Below are positions 1 to 6,241 of a stretch of DNA of 11,078 bases, one piece after another. The notes below the pieces were generated by a model. The model was not told the DNA's origin and ran no database searches. It saw nothing but the letters and a program-made list of their open reading frames with translations. Position 1 is the stretch's first letter, and each line of letters starts with the position of its first letter. The translations under genes and the position numbers were made by a program. This stretch comes from Roseburia sp. (GTDB taxonomy: Bacteria > Bacillota > Clostridia > Lachnospirales > Lachnospiraceae), in the NCBI GenBank assembly GCA_019421345.1, contig JAHZFL010000033.1, forward strand, positions 1-11,078, given 5' to 3'.

Positions 1-1829
1 AGTACAACAAGTATAACTTCCGTATCCACGATTATTTTCTGGCAAAAGCACTTGACCAGGTAAGACCGGGAGGAATGGTTGCTGTAATCACCACAAAGGG
101 AACACTTGATAAGGCAAATCCTACTATCCGAAAGTATATGGCTGAAAGGGCAGAGCTTGTGGGAGCGATAAGACTTCCGAATACTGCATTTAAAGACAAT
201 GCAGGAACCGAAGTGACAGCAGATATCCTGTTTTTGCAGAAGAGGGAGAGAAAGATTGATATTGAGCCTGACTGGGTACACCTTGGTGTAACTGAGAATG
301 GCATTGCTGTCAATTCATACTTTGCAGAGCATCCGGAGATGATGCTTGGATCTATGGAATATGATACAAGGATTTACGGACAGGACAGCAGATATACAGT
401 CTGTGTGAATAATGATGAGAACTTCAATATGTACGAGGCTCTCAATAAGGCAATCGGAAATATCAAAGCACAGATGACAGATTTTGAGAGAGTGGCAGAT
501 GAGGCGGAGCAGATGGAGGAAGTTATCCCAGCTGATCCGGATGTGAGAAACTACACTTACACATTTTATGAAGGAAAGCTCTATTACAGGGAAAATTCTG
601 AGATGGTAAGAAAAGAGGTATCACAGACTGCCGAGGAGCGAATCCGAAGCCTTGATGAAATCAGACAGATAACAAGAGAACTGATTGATATCCAGATGGA
701 TGGCTGCAGCGAGGAGGAGCTTTCTGATAATCAGAGACTTCTTAATGTGAAATACGATGCCTTTATAAAGCAGTATGGAGCCATTACTTCAAAAGCAAAC
801 AGAATAGCTTTCAGAGATGACAGCGATTACCCACTTCTTTGCAGTCTTGAAGAAGTAAATGAAGACGGGGAGGTGAAAAAAGCGGATATGTTTTATAAGC
901 AGACGATTAAGGCAAAGACTGTCATAGACAGGGTTGAGACTGCTGTGGAAGCATTAAATGTATCCGTTAATGAATTATTAAAGAAAAATGCCATGAAAGA
1001 GCAGGCAAACGATGTATTTGAGATATGCAGCTATGTGGACGGACTGGAGAAAAAGATTGATTCCATGACGGAAGAACTCACCAATATGCAGAACCAGATC
1101 AAAGAAATGCAGGAAGATACACTTGTCAATAATGCTAAAAAGGCATTGTCAGAAGCACAGGAGCGACTTAATGCCAGATGTGAGCAGATAAAGTCACAGG
1201 TATTAGAAGTAAAAGCACAGGTTAAATCTACTGCTAAGAGCATAGTCGATGAAGCAAAGGCAAAGGGAAGAGCTGCATTATACAGGGTGTCGGAGTTCTT
1301 AGAAATTAAGAAAAGATTTCTTGATATGCGGGAAAATATAAGAGGTGCAATCAAGATCACGGATAAGGATATAGCAAAGACAGCACTTCTTGCAAAAGGA
1401 TTTCGAGAAGCTGGTCAGACAGCAGCCAATGCATTTCGGACTTTTGCTGACAAGCCGGAGATGGATTACTCACAGAAAGAGCAGAAACATCCCATTACAA
1501 AGACGGTGCTTGCACCTATGAAAGCAGTGAAAAAGATGCTTGTATCAATGAAACTTCATCTGGATGCATCTATTGATAAGCTGGATAATCTGGCTATGAA
1601 TGTGCAGCTTGATAAGGAAAAGCATATGGAGAAGGAGCAGAAACAGACAGAGCCGGAGAGGGTAGAAGCTGAACGAGTGGAAACGGAGATTGTATACTCT
1701 CCAATGGTTGCTGAACCGCAGGAGTATCGGTATAATGCAGATGCATTTGAGGCTAGAGGAGTGGATGATGTGAAGCAGGAAGCGGCACATAAGGAAGTAT
1801 CAAAGGTAAGAGAAGATAAAGCCAGATAG
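1..1829 (+). CDS. ICE methylase/helicase C-terminal remnant fused to DUF6674-like protein (5' partial)
   Basis: The reading frame is already open at base 3, so the gene starts before the window; the ATG at 75 lies inside a conserved block and is not the start. The first ~320 residues in view match the part after the catalytic motif of the N6-adenine methylase domain in giant Firmicute ICE methylase/SNF2-helicase proteins: HDYFLAKALDQVRPGG, then RLPNTAFKDNAGTEVTADI, then IEPDWVHL. The NPPF/Y motif would lie upstream. From about base 950 (residues ENVSVNE-like, then LLKKNAMKEQ) the protein changes to what I recall as DUF6674: a long Lys/Glu/Gln-rich coiled coil, an FRTFADKPE segment, and an EYRYNADAFEA tail. 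In intact elements these are separate genes, and the SNF2 helicase part expected after the methylase is absent. The ORF is therefore probably a deletion-made chimera. Methylase activity of the product is doubtful. Family names are from memory, not from a search. Confidence 0.8.
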   Translation, partial: YNKYNFRIHDYFLAKALDQVRPGGMVAVITTKGTLDKANPTIRKYMAERAELVGAIRLPNTAFKDNAGTEVTADILFLQKRERKIDIEPDWVHLGVTENGIAVNSYFAEHPEMMLGSMEYDTRIYGQDSRYTVCVNNDENFNMYEALNKAIGNIKAQMTDFERVADEAEQMEEVIPADPDVRNYTYTFYEGKLYYRENSEMVRKEVSQTAEERIRSLDEIRQITRELIDIQMDGCSEEELSDNQRLLNVKYDAFIKQYGAITSKANRIAFRDDSDYPLLCSLEEVNEDGEVKKADMFYKQTIKAKTVIDRVETAVEALNVSVNELLKKNAMKEQANDVFEICSYVDGLEKKIDSMTEELTNMQNQIKEMQEDTLVNNAKKALSEAQERLNARCEQIKSQVLEVKAQVKSTAKSIVDEAKAKGRAALYRVSEFLEIKKRFLDMRENIRGAIKITDKDIAKTALLAKGFREAGQTAANAFRTFADKPEMDYSQKEQKHPITKTVLAPMKAVKKMLVSMKLHLDASIDKLDNLAMNVQLDKEKHMEKEQKQTEPERVEAERVETEIVYSPMVAEPQEYRYNADAFEARGVDDVKQEAAHKEVSKVREDKAR

Positions 1830-1834
1830 ATGTG

Positions 1835-1865
1835 AGGACGTGGAAGAGATTCTGCGTCCTTTTTT
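1835..1865 (+). terminator. Rho-independent terminator after the chimeric ICE gene
   Basis: The arms AGGACG (1835-1840) and CGTCCT (1855-1860) pair perfectly. Inside them GAA (1843-1845) and TTC (1850-1852) can extend the stem across a small internal loop. A run of six T follows at 1860-1865. It starts 6 nt after the stop codon and separates the ICE gene from the PAS gene. Confidence 0.85.
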
Positions 1866-1889
1866 AATGCAGACAAATATTATAGATGT

Positions 1890-1895
1890 TATAAT
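1890..1895 (+). promoter_or_regulatory. possible -10 box for the PAS gene
   Basis: A perfect TATAAT sits in the 135-nt gap between the terminator and the PAS gene. No good -35 lies 16-18 nt upstream. A second weaker candidate, TATACT, is at 1923-1928. A promoter is expected here because a terminator precedes, but the exact element is uncertain. Confidence 0.35.
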
Positions 1896-1964
1896 GTGAA
1901 AAGATAAATGCGAAACATGCGTTATACTAGCAAAAGTTGTTAATTATATAAAGGTGGGAGAAAT

Positions 1965-2651
1965 TTGGCGAAAAGTAAGAAGACAAAAATCCATAAAAAG
2001 ATAGATGGTCAGCTTTTACAGATGAACAAGAAGTTTAGTAATCTCAAGATGAAACAGAAGGATAAGATTACAGGCTGGGTGTATGAAGAATACAAAAAAT
2101 ATGTAACAGAACATGAAAAAGTACCTGATTCATTAGCTGATGAACAGATTGTTGAAGCTGTACTTGATAAGATAAATGAGGCACAAATCTGGATACCAGA
2201 TGGAGAGATATACGATTATTATCGGAGAAAGAAACCACAACTTCAGAAGAGGCTTGATAATGAAAAGTTGATTGAGTTTAAATCATATGTCAGCTTTTAT
2301 AAGAGCATTGTTGATCAGGACAGGGCATCCGTTGTTATATGCAATCTCAAACATGAGATTATCTACATGAATCCGGCAGCTGTTACCAGCTATGCGAAGC
2401 GAGGCGGCGACAAAATTATCGGAAGAAGCCTGTTAGACTGCCATAATCCGGAATCAAGAGATAGAATACAGCAGGTAGTGGACTGGTTTGCGGCAGATGA
2501 AAGCCATAATATCGTTTATACTTTTCATAATGAGAAACAGAATAAAGATGTTTACATGGTGGCACTCAGAGATGAGGGTAAGCTGATAGGATATTATGAG
2601 AAACATGAATATCGCAATTCAGAAACTATGAAACCATACGATTTGTGGTGA
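1965..2651 (+). CDS. PAS-domain protein of unknown role (TTG start)
   Basis: This 228-residue soluble protein has no signal peptide or membrane segment. The start is TTG at 1965, chosen because AAGGTGGG (1951-1958) is a good ribosome binding site 6 nt upstream. Residues 1-35 are very Lys-rich and could contact nucleic acid. Residues 36-100 form an unrecognised helical domain with the segment IWIPDGEIYDYYRRKK. Residues about 105-215 are a PAS fold: VVICNLKHEIIYMNPAAV, then GRSLLDCHNPES, then VYTFHNEKQNKDVYMVALRDE and LIGYYEKHEYRN. PAS domains sense ligands, redox state or light, but no output domain (kinase, cyclase or HTH) is attached, so the partner is unknown. The CHNP motif resembles the CHPP motif of PAS domains in DUF438 proteins; a ligand role there is only a guess. 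The DUF4186 relic starts 4 nt after the stop, so the two were probably co-transcribed. Confidence 0.8.
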   Translation: MAKSKKTKIHKKIDGQLLQMNKKFSNLKMKQKDKITGWVYEEYKKYVTEHEKVPDSLADEQIVEAVLDKINEAQIWIPDGEIYDYYRRKKPQLQKRLDNEKLIEFKSYVSFYKSIVDQDRASVVICNLKHEIIYMNPAAVTSYAKRGGDKIIGRSLLDCHNPESRDRIQQVVDWFAADESHNIVYTFHNEKQNKDVYMVALRDEGKLIGYYEKHEYRNSETMKPYDLW

Positions 2652-2655
2652 TGAT

Positions 2656-2924
2656 ATGACGAAGGATGAATGGTACAGGCAGTTATTTGAGCGACTGGAT
2701 AACTCCAAGTTCCGAAGCAGTTTCCGTCTGAAGCAGAAAGATATTGATTACATAAATGAAAAAGGGTTGAACACAATCAGACAACATGCTGCAGGGAGTG
2801 CATCCGAAAGTGGCATAAAATGCAGCTGGGCAAGAAACTAAGTCAGGTGCAGCGGGATTATCTTGTAGATGTAATTATGACATGGATTCAAAAAGAAATC
2901 GAGAGGCAGGAACATAAAATATGA
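2656..2924 (+). pseudogene. DUF4186 family gene broken by an internal frameshifting deletion
   Basis: The first 46 codons (MTKDEWYRQLFERLDNSKF to NTIRQHAA) match the N-terminus of DUF4186. The frame then goes off-family and stops at 2841. The C-terminal part is intact in the frame beginning at 2787: CCRECIRKWHK, then LSQVQRDYLVDVIMTWIQKEIERQ, ending at TGA 2922-2924. Family members, as I remember them, run about 110-120 residues with a middle block containing a GHPVF.AQHATATCC stretch; about 35 codons of it are missing here. The join falls in the bases ACATGCTGCA at 2783-2792, which encode HAA in the N-terminal frame and (T)CC in the C-terminal frame. This looks like a deletion at a short direct repeat. 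The gene follows the PAS gene by 4 nt with only a weak ribosome binding site, so it was probably translationally coupled. The function of DUF4186 is unknown to me. Confidence 0.75.
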
Positions 2925-3067
2925 GTTTGAAAAATGTATTGATTATTGTTGATAACATTGACGTATCAATTGATTTTTATGAAGAACTGTTTGGGCCGCG
3001 TGTGATTACAAGGCAGGAAGGTAATCAAAAAATGAGCATTTCTGCTAACAGAAATGAAAAGCTATAA
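2921..3067 (+). pseudogene. glyoxalase/VOC-family N-terminal stub
   Basis: The ATG overlaps the original stop of the DUF4186 gene (ATGA at 2921-2924), a typical operon overlap. It encodes 48 residues beginning MSLKNVLIIVDNIDVSIDFYEELFG, the usual first beta-alpha unit of vicinal-oxygen-chelate proteins (glyoxalase, bleomycin or fosfomycin resistance-like). The family is normally about 120-130 residues. Here the frame stops at 3067 after an unrelated-looking SISANRNEKL tail. The metal-binding half is gone, so no activity is expected. Too short for confident family assignment beyond the opening motif. Confidence 0.55.
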
Positions 3068-3164
3068 TGCAACTGGTGTAAAATGTTGTAAATTCTTGTA
3101 GTTAACAAAAGGGTAATGATTAAAAATAGTTCTACTTGAAAAATATCAAGCCTGAATGAGTATT

Positions 3165-3206
3165 CCGTTCAGATTAGATTAGGTTCTAATCTGGGCGGAT
3201 TTTTTT
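3165..3206 (+). terminator. strong Rho-independent terminator
   Basis: A 13-bp stem forms between 3165-3177 (CCGTTCAGATTAG) and 3186-3198 (CTAATCTGGGCGG), with two G-T wobbles and an 8-nt loop. A T run follows at 3200-3206. It lies about 100 nt after the VOC stub and probably closes the former PAS-DUF4186-VOC transcript. Confidence 0.85.
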
Positions 3207-3215
3207 GCGTGTGCA

Positions 3216-3444
3216 ATGAGCAGAGAACTGATACTTAAATCTATGGTAGAGAAGTTGAGAGATTTTTATGACTTCATAATCATTGGAAGTATGCCGTCTC
3301 TTGGAATGATGACAATTAAAGCATGCAGCGTGTCTCATCCTTTGGGATGATTTACATTCCGAAACAAACACGTATAATATAATTCGAGACAGATTGCGAA
3401 AGGCTTATGGCAATCTCGCTCTGTATCAAAGTCCAGCGGTATGA
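3216..3444 (+). pseudogene. ParA/Soj-type partition ATPase remnant
   Basis: The ATG frame at 3216-3350 encodes 44 residues with REL.LK, LRDFYDFIIIGSMPSLGMMTIKA. This matches the Walker B neighbourhood of ICE/plasmid ParA proteins, normally (Y)D(F/Y)(I/V)(L/I)IDCMPSLGMLTINAL. The key aspartate is replaced (IIGS for IIDC). The frame stops where the IPVQA and KG segments should follow. A shifted frame from about 3346 to TGA 3442 reads SETNTYNIIRDRLRKAYGN, which could be the RTNYAKDI...REAYG block of the ParA C-terminus; this second part is weaker. The Walker A half is absent. The remnant starts about 10 nt after the terminator T run. ParA genes are common maintenance genes of ICEs and plasmids, which fits the neighbouring ICE relics. 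It cannot be functional. Confidence 0.55.
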
Positions 3445-3678
3445 TGTCAAGAGATAAATAATAAAAAAGCATATATTTTTGTATACATCTCATGAAGAAA
3501 AAACACCCACCTAACCATTACAGGTTCAACAGGGGGGAAAGAACTATTACCTGATTGACACTAGGACAATTATATCATGGGCTTTATTAAGCCTATTGAA
3601 CAATATTTATTTTGTAACTTATTAACCAAGATGCATGTATTTATGTATCTAAAAGATATTATACGAGGGAGGGAAGAA
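3445..3678. other. AT-rich intergenic stretch before the LuxR-type gene
   Basis: No gene is supported here. An ATG at 3577 is in frame with the downstream regulator, but it would add 34 residues of AT-rich, non-family sequence. A TTGACA at 3555-3560 has no -10 box at the right distance. A short inverted pair (AACC/GGTT) occurs around 3515-3531. The stretch holds the composition change from AT-rich ICE relics to the GC-rich regulator. Confidence 0.5.
3667..3673 (+). promoter_or_regulatory. ribosome binding site that fixes the LuxR-type start
   Basis: AGGGAGG lies 5 nt before the ATG at 3679. The alternative upstream ATG at 3577 has no comparable site, so translation is assigned to 3679. Confidence 0.8.
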
Positions 3679-6042
3679 ATGACCAAAAATATTATCATAA
3701 AGACCTCCGTTCAGAAACGGTTTGACAGCTTCATGATGCATGGTAGAGTCCTTTTTTTCAGTGCGCCCTGCGGCTTTGGAAAGACCGTACTGGCGGACGC
3801 CCTGTTGCACGGTCAGAACGTGCTGCGGCAAAGTGCGGCAGACCCAGGCTGTGCGATTCCACCGTCAGAGCAGGATTGGGACATTCTGCTGATTGACGAT
3901 CTTCAGCTCATGCAGGAGGAAGCCGGGCAGCAGGCTCTCTGCGAACTGATTCGCTCAAGTCCGGAGCACCGTTTTGTGCTGCTCTCGCGCGGTGTGCCGC
4001 CCGGCTGCCTGACGGCGTTTCAGTACACGGGGCTGATGACGGTGCTGGAGGCCGACGACCTGCTTTTTGATGAGGGCGATGTGCGGCGGCTGTTTCAGCT
4101 TTCGGGAGTAAACGTAACAGATAGCGAGATTAATGGAATTTTGAAAGAATCCGTGGGCTATCCGCTGGGTGTAGCCATCACGGCGCGGTGCATGTCCCCG
4201 GACAAGCCGTGGACGCCGGAGCTGGTGGCGCGGGTGTTCCACGAGGTGTTCCTCTACTTTGAGACCGCCATCTACCGGCGCTTTGATCTGCCGGTGCGGC
4301 GCTTTTTGTTGGAGCTGGCCCCCTTTGAAAGTTTTGACCTGGAAATGGCGCGGATGGTCAGCGGTGATCCCCGTGCCGGCGAACGGCTGGACTGGATTTT
4401 TCGATACACTACTATGCTGCGCTACGACGACTGCCAGCGCTTCCACTTCTGGTCGGGTTTCCGGGCTTTTCTCCTTTGGGAGATGGAACGGGAGTATACC
4501 GAGGAAAAGCGCAAAGCGCTCATCAGCCGGGGCGGGCTGTACTATGAGCTGAAGGAAGACTACGCCCACGCCCTGGAATGCTACACCAGCGGCGGTGACC
4601 ATTCCAAGGTTTCCGAGCTGCTGGTGCGTAATGCAGAACTTCACCCCGGCATGGGGCACTATGCCGAGATGGAAAAATACTACCGCAGCCTGCCGGAGGC
4701 GGAAATTCTAGCATCCCCCTCTCTGATGCAGGGCATGAGCATGCTCTGTGCGCTGGTCATGGATTACGAAGGATCGGAGCGCTGGTATGGCGAAATGCAA
4801 AAGTTTGCCGAACACTGCGACAGGCAGGACGCCGCCGGAAAGCAGGCGCGTGGCCGCCTTGCATGGCTGGATATCTCTCTGCCCCAGCGGGGCGTGAACG
4901 GACTGGCGGAAACCATCCCCACCGTGTTCCGGCTGCTGACGAACAAAGAGGTGGCACTGCCGTCCTTTTCCGTCACGAGCGCGTTGCCGAGCATCATGAA
5001 CGGCGGCAAGGACTTTTCCGAATGGAGCAAAAAGGACGACCTGCTCTACAAAACCCTCCGCCTCCCTGTGGAGGCGGTACTGGGGCGGGACGGCGTGTGT
5101 CTTGCCGACTGCGCCATTGCCGAGAGCAAATTTGAAAAGGGCGCGGACGTCACCGGGCGGATGCTGTCCCTTCTCCCACAGCTGAACGAAGTCCGCAACC
5201 GGGGCACGCCGGACATGGAGTTCGCCGTCAGCGGGCTTCTGGCCCGCAGCCAGCTGGCAAACGGACAGGCGATGGACGCGCGGCGCACCATCGAGGTGCT
5301 CCATGAATGCTTTGTCGAGCGCGGTTTGACTCGCTTTCTGCCCAATATGGACGCCATGCTCTGCCGTATTGACATGCACACCGGCGACCTTGATGCGGCG
5401 GATGCGTGGTACCGGGAAAAAGCCCCCCGGGAGCCGACGCATTTGAACGTCATGCGGCGCTACCAGTACCTCACCCAGGCCATGGTGGAGCTGGCGGACG
5501 GCAGACCGGACGCGGCGCTGCTGACGCTTGCCCCGCTGGAGCCGTACATTCAAAACTGTGCCCGTATCATCGACGGCATTCACCTGAATGTCCTAACTGC
5601 CATCGCCCTGCGGCGCAAGAAGGATGAGCGGTGGCGCGAGCGATTGACGGCGGCGCTGGACGCGGCGACGGAGTACCGATTCATCCGCACCGTCAGCGTA
5701 TACGGCACGGCGGTGCTGCCGCTGCTGGAAGCGCTGGACTGGGACGGCGACAAAGCATGGCGCAAGCGGCTGATGGCAGCGGTGCGGACGCAGGCGGCGT
5801 TCTACCCGCATTTCCTCGAACCCAGCCTTGTCCCCGGTGAGGAGCTGACACCCACGGAACTGCAAGTTCTCCATCTTCTCTGCGCGGACAAGTCCAACGC
5901 TGAGATTGCGCAGATCATGGACGTGAAGCTGCCCACGGTGAAGACCCACGTCAGCCACATTCTCGACAAGCTGGACGTGAAGCGCCGGGCGGAAGCCAGG
6001 ACAGCCGCGAAGAAGCTGCGGCTCATTCCGGATGATCTATAA
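3679..6042 (+). CDS. large LuxR/MalT-type (LAL) ATP-binding transcriptional regulator
   Basis: The protein has 787 residues from the ATG at 3679, the usual LAL/MalT size. Residues 24-37 hold a Walker A (APCGFGKT) after the hydrophobic strand VLFFS. Residues 69-74 hold a Walker B (ILLIDD). An AAA/STAND-like NTPase region follows to about residue 280 (YPLGV near 155; the winged-helix-like FHFWSGFRAFLLWEMERE near 270). Alanine-rich helical repeats of TPR type run from about 290 to 700 and probably bind an inducer or partner. A C-terminal LuxR HTH (about 723-775: LTPTELQVLHLLCADKSNAEIAQIMDVKLPTVKTHVSHIL) binds DNA. It is cytoplasmic and should switch on target genes in response to a ligand plus ATP. 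No target operon is visible: the next gene is a convergent transposase. GC content is much higher than in the flanks, with GCG/CGG/CTG-rich codons, which suggests transfer from a higher-GC Clostridia lineage. All motifs look intact, so it is probably functional. Confidence 0.9.
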   Translation: MTKNIIIKTSVQKRFDSFMMHGRVLFFSAPCGFGKTVLADALLHGQNVLRQSAADPGCAIPPSEQDWDILLIDDLQLMQEEAGQQALCELIRSSPEHRFVLLSRGVPPGCLTAFQYTGLMTVLEADDLLFDEGDVRRLFQLSGVNVTDSEINGILKESVGYPLGVAITARCMSPDKPWTPELVARVFHEVFLYFETAIYRRFDLPVRRFLLELAPFESFDLEMARMVSGDPRAGERLDWIFRYTTMLRYDDCQRFHFWSGFRAFLLWEMEREYTEEKRKALISRGGLYYELKEDYAHALECYTSGGDHSKVSELLVRNAELHPGMGHYAEMEKYYRSLPEAEILASPSLMQGMSMLCALVMDYEGSERWYGEMQKFAEHCDRQDAAGKQARGRLAWLDISLPQRGVNGLAETIPTVFRLLTNKEVALPSFSVTSALPSIMNGGKDFSEWSKKDDLLYKTLRLPVEAVLGRDGVCLADCAIAESKFEKGADVTGRMLSLLPQLNEVRNRGTPDMEFAVSGLLARSQLANGQAMDARRTIEVLHECFVERGLTRFLPNMDAMLCRIDMHTGDLDAADAWYREKAPREPTHLNVMRRYQYLTQAMVELADGRPDAALLTLAPLEPYIQNCARIIDGIHLNVLTAIALRRKKDERWRERLTAALDAATEYRFIRTVSVYGTAVLPLLEALDWDGDKAWRKRLMAAVRTQAAFYPHFLEPSLVPGEELTPTELQVLHLLCADKSNAEIAQIMDVKLPTVKTHVSHILDKLDVKRRAEARTAAKKLRLIPDDL

Positions 6043-6090
6043 AAGCTGTGCCTGTGCTTGAACGGGCTGAATATAAACCTTATACATATA

Positions 6091-6118
6091 ATGATCTCTC
6101 GGAATCTTGAGTGATCAT
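6091..6118. repeat. imperfect palindrome downstream of the regulator
   Basis: The arms ATGATC and GATCAT, plus CTC and GAG inside a single T-T mismatch, give a symmetric 9+9 element around an 8-nt centre. No T run follows, so it does not look like a terminator. It could be an operator or part of an IS end. Confidence 0.4.
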
Positions 6119-6190
6119 GCCAGCAAAACTCTAGCATTGAACTTTGACAAGTAAATATTATTCTTGAACGTAAAAATGAACACAAGAAAT

Positions 6191-6212
6191 AAACATAACT
6201 GTCGCTATGTTT
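6191..6212 (-). terminator. possible weak terminator for the transposase
   Basis: AAACATA (6191-6197) and TATGTTT (6206-6212) form a 7-bp AT-rich stem with an 8-nt loop, about 30 nt beyond the transposase stop. On the minus strand it is followed by a T-rich ATTTCTT. The low stem stability makes this tentative. Confidence 0.3.
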
Positions 6213-6241
6213 CAAAAAATGAGATATAATAATCTACAGGA

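Noticed and set aside
3512..3545. GGTTCAA stretch as a tRNA T-arm or attachment site
   Set aside because: The flanks do not form a T stem or acceptor stem, and no second copy was seen.
3555..3588. TTGACA as a -35 box for the regulator gene
   Set aside because: No acceptable -10 box at 15-19 nt; TATATC is only 10 nt away.
3577..3678. 34-residue N-terminal extension of the LuxR-type regulator
   Set aside because: AT-rich and not family-like, while a strong AGGGAGG site precedes the ATG at 3679.
4708..5583. 291-residue minus-strand open frame inside the LuxR-type gene
   Set aside because: Long antisense frames are expected in GC-rich coding DNA; the composition (His/Arg/Gly-rich) is not that of a real protein.
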